Assembly: GCA_016869645.1 (NCBI GenBank)
Contig: VGDO01000026.1
Coordinates: 1-40,701, forward strand
Reading direction: 5' to 3'
Source: Alphaproteobacteria bacterium
Lineage (GTDB): Bacteria; Pseudomonadota; Alphaproteobacteria; SHVW01
Length of the DNA stretch: 40,701 nt
The number at the start of each line of letters is the position of its first letter. Position 1 is the stretch's first letter. A program made the position numbers and the translations under genes. A model generated the notes under the pieces. That model saw nothing but the letters and a program-made list of their open reading frames with translations. It made no database searches and was not told the origin of the DNA. Positions 6,863 through 15,661 of the stretch are shown here, piece by piece.

Positions 6863-8545
6863 TCACGATTCGAGTGCCAGCTCGTTCGGGAACATCATCG
6901 AGGATGGATGAACGACAAAGCCCTTCACGCGCTTGTCGAAGGCGGTGATGTTGGAGCGCCAGAGCGGCTGTACGATCGGACCGTCCTTCTGAAGAATCTC
7001 CTGGATCCTGCTAGTGACGGCGCGGCGCTTCTCCAGATCGAGCGTGCCTTCGGCCTCGTCGATCAGCTTGTCGAGCTCGGCGTTCTTGTAGCCCGACTCG
7101 TTGAGATTGGAGCTGCCGCGGTAGGCTTGCGCCAGCACCATGACGCCGAGCGGACGGTGGTTCCACGAAGTGAAGCCGAATGGCACGGTCTTCCAGATCT
7201 GCCAATACTGCGCCGCCGGCATCACGTTGACCTTGACCCTGATGCCCGCCTGCTTCCACATCTCGACCATCGCCTCGACCGCAGCCTGCTCCCAGGCCGG
7301 GTCCTTCTTGCAGGCGATCGTCGTCTCGATGCCGTCGGGATGGCCGGCCTCGGCGAGCAGCCGCTTGGCGCGCGCGATGTCCTGCTTCATCGGCGGCAGC
7401 TTGGCATATTCCGGATGCGCTGGGCAGACATGGTGATGTTCGCCGGCTGCGCCGAGATTGCGGTAGGCGACCTCCAGCACCTTCTGGCTGTCAATCGCGA
7501 GTTTCATGGCGAGCCGCACACGCGCGTCGTCGAACGGCTTACCCTCCATACGCACGCGCGCCACCGCGGTACGCGCGCTGACCACCTGGTGGATCGCGAC
7601 ATGGGGCAGCGCCTTGATCGCATCGAGCTGGACCACGTCGATCTCTCGGATGCCATGGATCTGCTTGGCCGCCATGGCGGCGATCGCGGCGGCTGGATCG
7701 TCGCCGAGGTCGATGTACTCGACCGCGTCGAGATATGGCCCGGGCCCGCGATAACCGGCGCGCGCCTTGAGGACCGCCTTCTGGCCGACCTTGACCTCGT
7801 CGAGCACGAAGGCGCCGGTGCCGTTGGCGCCCGGCTCGAAGAGTCCCTTCTCCTCCGGATCCATCATGTGGGCCGGCCAGTTGAACAAATGCTCCGGCAC
7901 GGCAAGCTGCGGCACTTTGAGGTTGAGCCGCACCGTGTGCGCGTCGACGCGCTCGATCGCGTTGGCGTCCCACAGGCGGAACGACATCTTGGGCTGGCCC
8001 TTGTCGTCCTTCTGGCCGGTGTCGAAGCGGTCAAGCATGTATCCCGACATGACGCCGAGCTGCGACGACCCGGTGGCCGGATCGAGCAACCGCTTGAGGT
8101 TCCACACCACATCGTCGGCGGTGAAATCGCGACCCTTGCGCCATTTGATGTCGCGGCGGACGCTGAGCGTCCAGGTTTTCAGATCGGGCGAAGCGGTCCA
8201 CTTCTCCAGCAAGTCGGGCCGGGTGATGTTGTCGGCGCCGGTCTTGGTCAGGTATTCGCAGACATTGCGCGTAATCTCGCTCTGAAACCAGTCATAGGCG
8301 TGCGGGTTCTTGAGCTCCTGGACGCGCAGGCCGATGCGCAGCGTGCCGCCCTTGGGCATGGCGGCCTGTGCCGCTGCTGGCGCCACGGCGGGCCCGCCGG
8401 CGATCTTGCCCGCCACCGAGTAGGCGGCAGCGGCGGACAGACCGAGCAGCGTCGCCTCGCGCAGGAACTGGCGGCGGTCGATCTTGCCGTCGGCCAGCCA
8501 CGTCTTGAGGGTGGGAATGTGGGGGTGCTCATCATGTTTGCGCAT
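6863..8545 (-). CDS. ABC transporter substrate-binding protein, peptide/nickel family (SBP family 5), Tat-exported
   Basis: A 560-residue periplasmic binding protein. The N-terminus has a twin-arginine signal, DRRQFLREATLLGLSAAAAYS, near residues 23-43, after a charged leader. Mature landmarks are WTLSVRRDIKWRKGRDFTADDVVWNLKRLLDP (split here as the family's FTADDV core), YLDAVEYI, ARVRLAMKLAIDSQKVLEVAY and AKRLLAEAGHPDG, all typical of SBP family 5 (DppA/OppA/NikA type). The ribosome-binding site AAGGGAGGT precedes the ATG at 8545 strongly. It lies 110 bp downstream of soxG on the same strand and upstream of dppB/dppC, which suggests that import of an N-methylated or peptidic compound is linked to sarcosine oxidation. 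Ligand unknown. Confidence 0.93.
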   Translation of the reverse strand: MRKHDEHPHIPTLKTWLADGKIDRRQFLREATLLGLSAAAAYSVAGKIAGGPAVAPAAAQAAMPKGGTLRIGLRVQELKNPHAYDWFQSEITRNVCEYLTKTGADNITRPDLLEKWTASPDLKTWTLSVRRDIKWRKGRDFTADDVVWNLKRLLDPATGSSQLGVMSGYMLDRFDTGQKDDKGQPKMSFRLWDANAIERVDAHTVRLNLKVPQLAVPEHLFNWPAHMMDPEEKGLFEPGANGTGAFVLDEVKVGQKAVLKARAGYRGPGPYLDAVEYIDLGDDPAAAIAAMAAKQIHGIREIDVVQLDAIKALPHVAIHQVVSARTAVARVRMEGKPFDDARVRLAMKLAIDSQKVLEVAYRNLGAAGEHHHVCPAHPEYAKLPPMKQDIARAKRLLAEAGHPDGIETTIACKKDPAWEQAAVEAMVEMWKQAGIRVKVNVMPAAQYWQIWKTVPFGFTSWNHRPLGVMVLAQAYRGSSNLNESGYKNAELDKLIDEAEGTLDLEKRRAVTSRIQEILQKDGPIVQPLWRSNITAFDKRVKGFVVHPSSMMFPNELALES

Positions 8546-8587
8546 TGTGACCTCCCTTGGTTAGAACCGTCGTCGACCTAAATTCCG

Positions 8588-8610
8588 CACCGGCCCGTGA
8601 AGCGCCGGTG
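8588..8610 (-). terminator. Intercistronic hairpin after soxG
   Basis: CACCGGC (8588-8594) pairs perfectly with GCCGGTG (8604-8610) around a 9-nt loop. It sits between soxG and the binding-protein gene. No T tract follows on either strand, so full termination is doubtful; attenuation or mRNA protection is as likely. Confidence 0.35.
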
Positions 8611-8655
8611 AACTCTATGAGCGTAACGCGATGCTGTCCATGTGACGCACATTGC

Positions 8656-9180
8656 TCATGTTCGATCGCCGCGCGCCGAACCGAGCCAGCGTTCGATGAA
8701 CTGGGCCTGGCTCGATTCGACATGGATCACGAAGCCCTGCGCGGCAGCGTCGGCATGCACGAGTGCGGCCACGCCGAACAGCTCGGTCATGGTCGATGCG
8801 TCGGCAGCGAAGCGCGGCGGCGACAGGTCGAGAGGGCTTCCCTGGGCGAGCACGTCCAGCACATCGGCGCCGCCGACTGTGAACCCGGCATACATATCTG
8901 AGACGAGGCTCGCCCAGGCGAGACGGCCATCGAGGCGGCTGGTGAGCAGACGCGCAAATTCGCCGGCAAGCGCCGCCTCGCGCGCCAGAGCGGCGCGCAG
9001 CAGCCAGCGTCTTGGCCCGATCCAGAATGCGGTGGCATCGCCCGACACGACAAAAGAGTTTGGTCGGGTCGGTGCCGTCAGTCCAATCGCCTCAAGGCAG
9101 GCCGTCGCCGCCGCGGCGTCGCCGCGCAGATCGAACAGTGCCTCAAGAGGTCGCTTGGCGATTTCGCAGCGATAGGCCAT
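8656..9180 (-). CDS. soxG: Sarcosine oxidase gamma subunit
   Basis: A 174-residue small subunit of heterotetrameric sarcosine oxidase. The frame has the family pattern of a weak GcvT-like fold: LGLTAPTRPNSFVVSGD-type early strand, AFWIGPRRWLLRA, SLVSDMYAGFTVGGADVLDVLAQGSPLDL near residues 95-125, then FVIHVESSQAQFIERWL at the end. It begins 3 bp after the soxA stop and closes the soxB-soxD-soxA-soxG order seen in characterised operons. The gamma subunit is structural and contacts alpha and beta; it carries no cofactor. Confidence 0.9.
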   Translation of the reverse strand: MAYRCEIAKRPLEALFDLRGDAAAATACLEAIGLTAPTRPNSFVVSGDATAFWIGPRRWLLRAALAREAALAGEFARLLTSRLDGRLAWASLVSDMYAGFTVGGADVLDVLAQGSPLDLSPPRFAADASTMTELFGVAALVHADAAAQGFVIHVESSQAQFIERWLGSARGDRT

Positions 9181-9183
9181 GGC

Positions 9184-12138
9184 TCAGCCCCGCATCCTCT
9201 GGCCGCCGAGATCGTAGAAGGCTGGCTTGACCACGGTCGCCGCAACGACTCGGCCGGGTGGCCTGATCCAGATCCGCTCCCCGAAACGCCGCCGCCCGTC
9301 GAGCAGCAAGCCCAAAGCCGCAGTCCGTCCCAGCGCCTCGCTCCACACGCAGGCCGAGACATAGCCTTCGCTGTCGCCTTGGGCGCCGCCCGGCGTGATC
9401 GGGCTGCCCTCGGGCACCAGCGTCGTCCCATCGTCGAACTGGAAGCCGACCAGCTCACGACGAGCCGTGCCCTGGCCGCGCCTGATCTGGAGCGCTCGCT
9501 TGCCGATGAAGTCAGACTTGCTCTTGCCGACGATCCAGCCCATGCCGAGATCGTAAGGGTCGGTCGTGCCGTCGACTTCATGGCCGAGGGAGAGAAAGCC
9601 TTTCTCCACGCGCAGCACGTGATTGGCTTCCGATCCGACGGGCTCGATACCGAACTCCCGTCCAGCGTCCATCAGCGCCTGCCACAGCGCCAGGCCATGC
9701 CGGCCGGCGACATTGACCTCGAAGCTGAGCTCGCCCGTGTACGTGACGCGGTAGATGCGCGTGGGCAAGCCGGCGACCTTGCCCTCGCGAAAGGTCATGA
9801 AGGGAAAGGCTCGCGGATCGAGGTCGACATCGGTACCGGCCTTGCGCAATACCTCGCGCGCCAGAGGACCGCATACGGTCGCATTGGCCCATTGCGTGGT
9901 CACCGGCGTCACCACCACACGAAGCTCCGGCCACTCCAGCTGGGTGTATTGCTCAAGGCGCTGGTACACCGCGTCGGCGCCGCCGGTCGAGCTCATCATC
10001 AGCCAGCGGTCCTCACCGGTGCGAAACGACACGCCGTCGTCGAGCACCAGGCCGTCATCCGACAGCATCATGCCGTAGCGGCCATGACCGACGGCGAGGT
10101 CGCCCCAGGCATTCGTGTACATCAGATCCAGGAAGCGGACGGCGTCGGGCCCGGCAATCTCGAACTTGCCGAGTGGCGAGCCGTCATAGATGCCGACCGC
10201 CTTGCGCACGGCGCAGCATTCCCGGTCAATCGCCTGCTGCATCGTCTCGCCGGACCGCGGGTAATAGCCGGGCCGGCGCCAGCGCGCGCCCGCCTCGTAC
10301 ATCACCGCGCCCGCCTTCTCATGCCACTTGGTCATCGGCGTGCGGCGATAGAGGAAGACCAGCGGCCCCGGCCGCTTCGCCGCAATGGCGCCGAACTCGA
10401 CGGGCACGTAAGGCGGGCGGAACGTCGTGGTGCCAATATCGCCGGGTCGCCGGCCGAGGACATCGGCAACGGCGCCGATGACGTTGACGTTGCCCGTCTT
10501 GCCCTGATCCACGCCCATTCCTGCCGTGGTGAAGCGCTTGACATGCTCGATGGCGCTGAAGCCCTCGCGAATGGCAAGTCGCAGATCGTCGAGCGTGACA
10601 TCGGATTGAAGATCGACGAAGGCCTTGGTACGCCGACCGGGCGGCGCGACGAACCATAGCGGCGTGATGCGGTAGGGCTCGGCCGGCGCCTGCGCAGGAC
10701 AGGCAAGAGGCGTCGCGGCGAAGCCCGCGGCTAGCGCCGCCGTGGCGCCGGCCGCGGCACCCTGGCGCAGGCACGAGGCGAGGTCGAAGGCGCCGGTGAC
10801 GGCGCCGGCCAGGTGAGTGCGCTGCGGCATTGCGTCTGGCACGAAGGTCTGGAGGCTTTCGGCCCAGCGCGGCCGGCCCCCCGATTGGGACAGCAGGTGC
10901 ACGGTCGGATTCCAGCCGCCGGACAGGCAGACCAGATCACACGGAATACGGCGGCGAGCGCTCAGGTCCGCGAGCGGCGCCACATCGACATCGTGCACGC
11001 GCGGTGCACCACCGACATCGACGACGGCATGGCCGGCCAGCGCCTCGATGCCCCTGCCGCCGAGGCGCGCGACCAGCTCCGCCGGCGGATCCGTACGCGC
11101 ATCGACCAGGGCCATGATTTCGACCCCGGCGTCCGCCAAGTCGAGCACCGCAGCATAGGCGCTGTCGTTATTGGTGAACAGGACGGCACGTCGGCCCGGT
11201 CGAACCGCGTAGGCGTTGACGAAGCATTGCGCCGCCGAGGCCAGCATCACGCCCGGGCGGTCGTTGTTGGGAAACACCAGCGGCCGTTCGAGGGCTCCGG
11301 TCGCGAGCACGACCTGGCCGGCCCTGATCTTCCAGTTGCGCTGGGCGATCCATTTCTGCCGCGGCGACCGCTCGACTACGTTGAGGAAATTGTGCTCGTG
11401 ATAGGCCCACACGCTGGCATCCTGAAGGCGGACCACCCCGGGCATGGCGTCCAGCTCGGCCACCGTTCGGGCGACCCATTCGAGCGCGGGCCGATCGTCC
11501 AGCATCGTACATTCGGCGAGTAGTCGGCCGCCAGGCGCCAGACCATCGTCGACCAGCAGCACGCGCGCACCGGCGCGCGCCGCAGTCAGGGCCGCCATTA
11601 GCCCCGCGGGGCCCGCGCCGGCGACGAGGACATCGCAGTGGTGATTGCGGTTCTCATAGTGGAGATCGACGGGCGCGCGGCGCGGCGCCGTGCCGAGGCC
11701 GGCGGCGCGCCGGATGAACGGCTCGAAGGCATGCCAATGCGGCCACATGAAGGTCTTGTAATAAAAGCCGGCCGGCAGCAGGCGCGCCACGAGCTGTGCC
11801 GCCGCGCCCAGATCGAAGCGCGGTCCCGGCCAGCAATTGACGCTTTTCGCCGCCAGACCCTCGCGCAAAGGCAATCGCGTCGCCAGGCGATTGGGCGCAT
11901 CCTCGGTCCCGACCAACTGTACCAGCGCGCCCGTGTCCTCGTAGCCGGCTCCGAGAATGCCGCGCGGCCGGTGGTACTTGAAGCTGCGTCCGACCAGATG
12001 CACGTCATTTGCGAGCAAGGCCGAGGCGAGCGTGTCGCCGGCGAATCCGGACAATTCCGCGCCATTGAAGCGGAAGCGAAGCGGCCGGCTCCGGTCAATC
12101 ACGCCTCCCTGCGACAGCCGCATTGCCTCCGCGCTCAT
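9184..12138 (-). CDS. soxA: Sarcosine oxidase alpha subunit
   Basis: A 984-residue large subunit, normal for the family. Residues ~15-75 form a ferredoxin-like domain (GRSFKYHRPRGILGAGYED) without cluster cysteines, as usual in SoxA. Residues ~168-198 hold an NAD-binding Rossmann segment, CDVLVAGAGPAGLMAAL, and ~600-984 form a GcvT/aminomethyltransferase domain (CAVRKAVGIYDGSPLGKFEI, YTGELSFEVNV, ending near GKRALQIRRG) that receives the methylene on tetrahydrofolate. The complex oxidises sarcosine to glycine and H2O2 and makes 5,10-methylene-THF. I chose the ATG at 12138 because it overlaps the soxD stop (ATGA); longer in-frame starts only read across soxD. Confidence 0.95.
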   Translation of the reverse strand: MSAEAMRLSQGGVIDRSRPLRFRFNGAELSGFAGDTLASALLANDVHLVGRSFKYHRPRGILGAGYEDTGALVQLVGTEDAPNRLATRLPLREGLAAKSVNCWPGPRFDLGAAAQLVARLLPAGFYYKTFMWPHWHAFEPFIRRAAGLGTAPRRAPVDLHYENRNHHCDVLVAGAGPAGLMAALTAARAGARVLLVDDGLAPGGRLLAECTMLDDRPALEWVARTVAELDAMPGVVRLQDASVWAYHEHNFLNVVERSPRQKWIAQRNWKIRAGQVVLATGALERPLVFPNNDRPGVMLASAAQCFVNAYAVRPGRRAVLFTNNDSAYAAVLDLADAGVEIMALVDARTDPPAELVARLGGRGIEALAGHAVVDVGGAPRVHDVDVAPLADLSARRRIPCDLVCLSGGWNPTVHLLSQSGGRPRWAESLQTFVPDAMPQRTHLAGAVTGAFDLASCLRQGAAAGATAALAAGFAATPLACPAQAPAEPYRITPLWFVAPPGRRTKAFVDLQSDVTLDDLRLAIREGFSAIEHVKRFTTAGMGVDQGKTGNVNVIGAVADVLGRRPGDIGTTTFRPPYVPVEFGAIAAKRPGPLVFLYRRTPMTKWHEKAGAVMYEAGARWRRPGYYPRSGETMQQAIDRECCAVRKAVGIYDGSPLGKFEIAGPDAVRFLDLMYTNAWGDLAVGHGRYGMMLSDDGLVLDDGVSFRTGEDRWLMMSSTGGADAVYQRLEQYTQLEWPELRVVVTPVTTQWANATVCGPLAREVLRKAGTDVDLDPRAFPFMTFREGKVAGLPTRIYRVTYTGELSFEVNVAGRHGLALWQALMDAGREFGIEPVGSEANHVLRVEKGFLSLGHEVDGTTDPYDLGMGWIVGKSKSDFIGKRALQIRRGQGTARRELVGFQFDDGTTLVPEGSPITPGGAQGDSEGYVSACVWSEALGRTAALGLLLDGRRRFGERIWIRPPGRVVAATVVKPAFYDLGGQRMRG

Positions 12139-12398
12139 CGCGGCGCCTCTGCGCTGCCGGCGACGAATTCGTGGCTGCGTGTGTCGCGCTCGATGCTGAA
12201 CATCAGGCCGCAGCCACGGACGTGCCACCATTTCTCGCGCGTAACGCCCCTGGGATTGGCGCGGCCGATCACGTAGTCGATCCAGACGTCGTCGGCGAGC
12301 GAACCGGCATCCAGTGGGCGCGGCGATTTTTTCTCGCCGGCATAGGCGAACTCGCTTTCGTGGCGCTCGCCGCACCAGGGGCAGGGAACGAGATGCAT
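12135..12398 (-). CDS. soxD: Sarcosine oxidase delta subunit
   Basis: An 87-residue protein with Cys6-x2-Cys9 in LVPCPWCGERHESEF and His59-x3-Cys63 in WWHVRGCGLMF. These four positions match the zinc site of the delta subunit in the solved tetrameric enzyme. The middle has SLADDVWIDYVIGRANPRGVTREKW-type residues common to SoxD. The ATG at 12398 lies 2 bp after the soxB stop and its own stop overlaps the soxA start. Longer in-frame starts upstream would only read through soxB in another frame. It is needed for assembly and stability of the tetramer. Confidence 0.93.
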   Translation of the reverse strand: MHLVPCPWCGERHESEFAYAGEKKSPRPLDAGSLADDVWIDYVIGRANPRGVTREKWWHVRGCGLMFSIERDTRSHEFVAGSAEAPR

Positions 12399-12400
12399 GT

Positions 12401-13648
12401 CTACCTGTTCGTCACCGTGCCGGGTTCCATCAGAAAGTTCAGACGGTCGAAGCGCTGCAGGGAATAAGGCGCGTTGAGCGGATGCGGCTCGTCGCGCGCG
12501 ACCGTGTAGGCGAGCGTGCGACCGCCGATCGGGATCGCCTTGAAGCCGCCCCACCAACCGCAGCTGACATAGAGGCCCGGCACGGGCGTCTTGGATATGA
12601 TGGGCGAGGCGTCGTAGGCGAACTCGATCGTGCCGCCCCATTGGCGCATCAGCTTGACCCGACGGAAGATCGGAAACATCTCGATCAGCGCCGTGACGGC
12701 GTCTTCGAGCACGCTGTAGCGCGGGGTCTGTCGGAATGACGAAGCCTGGTCGATCGCGCCGCCTGCGAGCAGCTCGCCCTTGTCGGACTGGCTGACATAC
12801 ATGCCGGCATCCGGGCAGTTCACCTGGACATGGACGACCGGCTTGATCGGCTCCGATACGAAGGCCTGCAAGTTGTAGCTCTGGATGGGCAGGCGAAGCT
12901 CGGCCATCGCCGCGACCTGGGTCGTGTTGCCGGCGACAACGATAGCGACCTTACCGGCGCGCACCGCGCCGCGATTGGTCTCGACGCCGGTGACCTCGCC
13001 GCGTGGACTTCGGGCGATGCCCGTCACTTCGGTGTTCTGGTGGATCTCGACGCCCGCGGCATCGGCTTGGCGCGCGTACCCCCAGGCGATCGCGTCGTGG
13101 CGCGCGACGCCGGCACGTTCCTGGACCGCGCCGCCGATGACGGGCAGACGCGAACGCTGCAAGTCGGCCAGGATCGGGATGCGCCGGTAGACCTCCTCGG
13201 TCGAGATCAGGCGGTAGTCGGCGCCCTGCAGTTCGCTCGCCATCGAGCGCCGGCGCAGGTCGCGCAGCTTGGGCCAGGTCTGGATCACGTCGACCTGGCT
13301 GCGTTGGCTGAACATGATGTTGATGTTCAACTCGCGCGACAGCTCCTCGTAGAGTTGCACCGAGGCATCGAAGAACTTGATGCTCTCGTCGCGCAGATAG
13401 TTGGAACGGATCGTCGTGGTGTTGCGCCCGGTATTGCCGCCGCCGAGCCAACCACGCTCGAGCACGGCGACGTTGGTGATGCCGTGATCGCGCGCGAGAT
13501 AGTAGGCGCAGGCGAGGCCATGCCCGCCGGCGCCGATGATGACGACGTCATAAGCGGGCTTGAGCTCCGGCGCGCGCCAGGCGCGCTCCCAGCCTTCGTG
13601 GTAGCTGAGCGCGTTGCGCAGGAGGCTGAAGATGGAATAGCGCTGCAT
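12401..13648 (-). CDS. soxB: Sarcosine oxidase beta subunit
   Basis: A 415-residue flavoprotein that oxidises sarcosine. It has the FAD-binding opening PAYDVVIIGAGGHGLACAYYL (near residues 31-52), LERGWLGGGNTGRNTTTIRSN, and the segment AGVARHDAIAWGYAR, where His184 matches the residue that carries covalent FMN in the family. The C-terminal VSCGWWGGFKAIPIGG is also characteristic. It is the first gene of the operon and is divergent from a LysR regulator across 161 bp. No strong ribosome-binding site precedes the ATG at 13648, but the N-terminus MQRYSIFSLLRNAL matches the family start. Confidence 0.96.
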   Translation of the reverse strand: MQRYSIFSLLRNALSYHEGWERAWRAPELKPAYDVVIIGAGGHGLACAYYLARDHGITNVAVLERGWLGGGNTGRNTTTIRSNYLRDESIKFFDASVQLYEELSRELNINIMFSQRSQVDVIQTWPKLRDLRRRSMASELQGADYRLISTEEVYRRIPILADLQRSRLPVIGGAVQERAGVARHDAIAWGYARQADAAGVEIHQNTEVTGIARSPRGEVTGVETNRGAVRAGKVAIVVAGNTTQVAAMAELRLPIQSYNLQAFVSEPIKPVVHVQVNCPDAGMYVSQSDKGELLAGGAIDQASSFRQTPRYSVLEDAVTALIEMFPIFRRVKLMRQWGGTIEFAYDASPIISKTPVPGLYVSCGWWGGFKAIPIGGRTLAYTVARDEPHPLNAPYSLQRFDRLNFLMEPGTVTNR

Positions 13649-13809
13649 TGCGACGCTGGCCGGACAGGAATCCTATAAGATACTGGCATATTGAATACTG
13701 TCAGTAAGCCAAAATATTATATCTGGGTGCGCCACGATCCGCTGCGTTCCCTATTGCTTTCTGATACATTGGATGGACCGATTCGATTCCCGATCGTCGC
13801 AAACACGCC
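13649..13809. promoter_or_regulatory. Divergent promoter region between soxB and lysR-type gene
   Basis: The AT-rich middle contrasts with the surrounding GC-rich code. On the plus strand TTGAAT (13691-13696), an 18-nt spacer and TATTAT (13715-13720) make a candidate lysR promoter. A perfect palindrome TACTG-T-CAGTA (13696-13706) lies between these boxes, and ATACTG occurs twice (near 13680 and 13695). This arrangement suits LysR-type binding that controls both its own gene and the sox operon. No clear soxB -35 was found. Confidence 0.45.
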
Positions 13810-14718
13810 ATGACGCTCAAACAGATCGAAGCCTTCCGCTCGGTGCTGCTCACCGGAACCGCGACCGAGGCCGCGCGCCTTCTCGGCGTGTCGCAACCTG
13901 CCATCAGCCGATTGATTGCCGACCTCGAGCACGAGCTCGGCTTCGATCTCTTCCGCCGCGCTGGCCGAGGACTCGTCACGACCGACGAGGCAAAGGAGCT
14001 TTTCGAGGAAGTCCGCCTCGCCTTCATTGGCATGGAACGGATCGGGGAGGCCGCCCGAGCGATTGGCAACTTCGAGCGGACGCGGCTGCGGGTCGTGGCC
14101 ATCCCCAGCATTGCCGCCACGTTCGCAGTCGATTTCATCCGCGATTTTCGCGTCCAGCACCCGCGCACGACCATCTCGCTGGAGGTCCAGGCGACCGACG
14201 ACGCAGTCGAATGGATCGTGTCGCAGCAGTGCGATGTCGGTCTCGCGCACCCGCCGCAAGGCAATCCGGCCCTGCGCACGCGCATCCTGACTTCAGGACG
14301 GTCCGTCTGCCTGGTGCCGGCAGGCCATCGACTGGCTAAATTCGGCACGATCACGCCGACAATGCTAGCGAACGAGTGCTTCATCTCGTTCGGCTCGGGA
14401 TCGGTGTATCGTCACCGAATCGACGATGTATTCCGTCGCGCGCAGGTGCAGCGCGAATTGCGCTACGAAGCGCGAACGACCGACGCCGTGTGCAGCATGG
14501 TGGCGGCGAGCCTGGGCATCGCCATCGTCGGTCCGTTCCTGCCGAAATTCGGCAAACGCGATGGGGTCGTCGTCAAACCGTTCAAGCCGTCCGTGCCACT
14601 CGAACTCGCCTTGCTTTGGTCGGCGGGCCGGCCGCTCTCGGCGGTCGCTCAGCAGTTCGTGCAGGCCGTTTCCGCGCACTTCAAGCCGTCCGCACGCAAG
14701 CGGCGCTCAGCCAGCTGA
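13810..14718 (+). CDS. LysR-family transcriptional regulator
   Basis: A 302-residue DNA-binding regulator. The N-terminal winged helix-turn-helix spans residues ~1-60, with FRSVLLTGTATEAARLLGVSQPAISRLIADLE and LGFDLFRR in standard LysR positions. An effector-binding domain follows (~90-290), including CLVPAGHRLAK and a central GLGIAIVGPF-like pocket segment (SLGIAIVGPFLPKF). It is divergently transcribed from soxB, so it most likely controls the sarcosine oxidase/ABC cluster. The overall look resembles OccR/NocR-type regulators of amino acid or opine use, but the inducer is not known. An alternative target is the amino acid permease pair 127 bp downstream on the same strand. Confidence 0.92.
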   Translation: MTLKQIEAFRSVLLTGTATEAARLLGVSQPAISRLIADLEHELGFDLFRRAGRGLVTTDEAKELFEEVRLAFIGMERIGEAARAIGNFERTRLRVVAIPSIAATFAVDFIRDFRVQHPRTTISLEVQATDDAVEWIVSQQCDVGLAHPPQGNPALRTRILTSGRSVCLVPAGHRLAKFGTITPTMLANECFISFGSGSVYRHRIDDVFRRAQVQRELRYEARTTDAVCSMVAASLGIAIVGPFLPKFGKRDGVVVKPFKPSVPLELALLWSAGRPLSAVAQQFVQAVSAHFKPSARKRRSAS

Positions 14719-14763
14719 CAAGCGCGCGTAGATCTGGCCCTGGCAGACGACACTATGCTAGAA

Positions 14764-14776
14764 ATACATGGTGTAT
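14764..14776. promoter_or_regulatory. Candidate operator palindrome upstream of amino acid permeases
   Basis: ATACA (14764-14768) and TGTAT (14772-14776) form an inverted repeat with a 3-bp centre, 70 bp before the first permease ATG. The sequence is AT-rich within GC-rich DNA. The form is compatible with a GntR-type dimer site. A 6-bp hairpin (AGGAGC/GCTCCT, 14793-14810) follows it. Confidence 0.3.
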
Positions 14777-14845
14777 GCAGGCTCGGGCCGGCAGGAGCAG
14801 CAGGGCTCCTAGGTCGCGGGTACGGGCGCCCGAACTGAGAGTGAG

Positions 14846-15661
14846 ATGCCACGCCGCCGCCGCTGGACCGATGAACTCCTGACGCGGCGCTCGCCGCTCA
14901 TCGACATGGCCCAGTTCGTCGTGCTGGCGGGCGCGCTGATCTGGCTCGGCATGCGCGGCGCGCAGTCGATGGGCTACAATTGGCAATGGTACCGCGTGCC
15001 GCAGTACCTCTACCGCGTCATCGACGGCGAGTTCATCAAGGGCCCCCTGCTCAAGGGCCTGATCGTGACGCTGGAGATCAGCGCCTACAGCCTGGCCATC
15101 ACGCTGATCATCGGCCTGATCACCGCGCTGCTGCGCCTGTCCCAGTCTTTCGCCGGACGGATCATCGCGCGCACCTACCTCGAGATCATCCGCAACACGC
15201 CGCTGCTGGTGCAGCTTTTCCTGTTCTACTTCGTGCTGTCGCCCGTGCTCGGCATCGACCGGTTCTGGACCGGCGTCCTGTGCCTCGCCTTCTTCGAGGG
15301 CTCGTTTGCGGCCGAGATCATCCGTGCGGGCATTCTCTCCGTGCCGCGCGGTCAATGGGAGGCCGGCAGCAGCATCGGGCTGACGCGCTTCGACCTCTAT
15401 CGCGACATCGTGCTGCCCCAGGCCATCCAGCTCATGCTGCCGCCCTTGACCGGGCTCGCGGTCAACCTGATCAAGCATTCCGCCATCGTCAGCGTGATCG
15501 CCGTATTCGATCTGACGACCGAAGGGCGCAACGTCATCTCCGACACATTCATGAGCTTCGAGATCTGGTTCGCGGTGGCGGCGATCTACCTCGCCTTTAC
15601 CTGCACGCTGTCGGCACTCGTCAGCCTGCTCGAGCACCGCCTGGCTCGGAGTCGGCGGTGA
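14846..15661 (+). CDS. Polar amino acid ABC transporter permease (HisM/GltJ type), first of a pair
   Basis: A 271-residue inner-membrane permease. After a basic start, helices appear at ~22-38, 70-100 and later. The His/Glu/Gln/Arg-type signature is clear: GPLLKGLIVTLEISAYSLAI, YLEIIRNTPLLVQLFLFYF, FEGSFAAEIIRAGILSVPRGQWEAGSSIGL and the EAA-loop DIVLPQAIQLMLPPLTG. Its TGA overlaps the GTG of the next permease. The two would form the membrane heterodimer of an amino acid importer. A GAGAGTGAG run just upstream of the ATG is the likely ribosome-binding site. Confidence 0.93.
   Translation: MPRRRRWTDELLTRRSPLIDMAQFVVLAGALIWLGMRGAQSMGYNWQWYRVPQYLYRVIDGEFIKGPLLKGLIVTLEISAYSLAITLIIGLITALLRLSQSFAGRIIARTYLEIIRNTPLLVQLFLFYFVLSPVLGIDRFWTGVLCLAFFEGSFAAEIIRAGILSVPRGQWEAGSSIGLTRFDLYRDIVLPQAIQLMLPPLTGLAVNLIKHSAIVSVIAVFDLTTEGRNVISDTFMSFEIWFAVAAIYLAFTCTLSALVSLLEHRLARSRR

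Noticed and set aside
6908..8581. A 557-codon plus-strand open frame opposite the peptide-type binding protein
   Set aside because: The opposite strand encodes a clear family-5 binding protein with Tat signal and ribosome-binding site. The plus frame has no recognisable motif.
9379..10659. A 426-codon plus-strand frame inside soxA
   Set aside because: Antisense to the GcvT half of SoxA. No domain pattern is seen.
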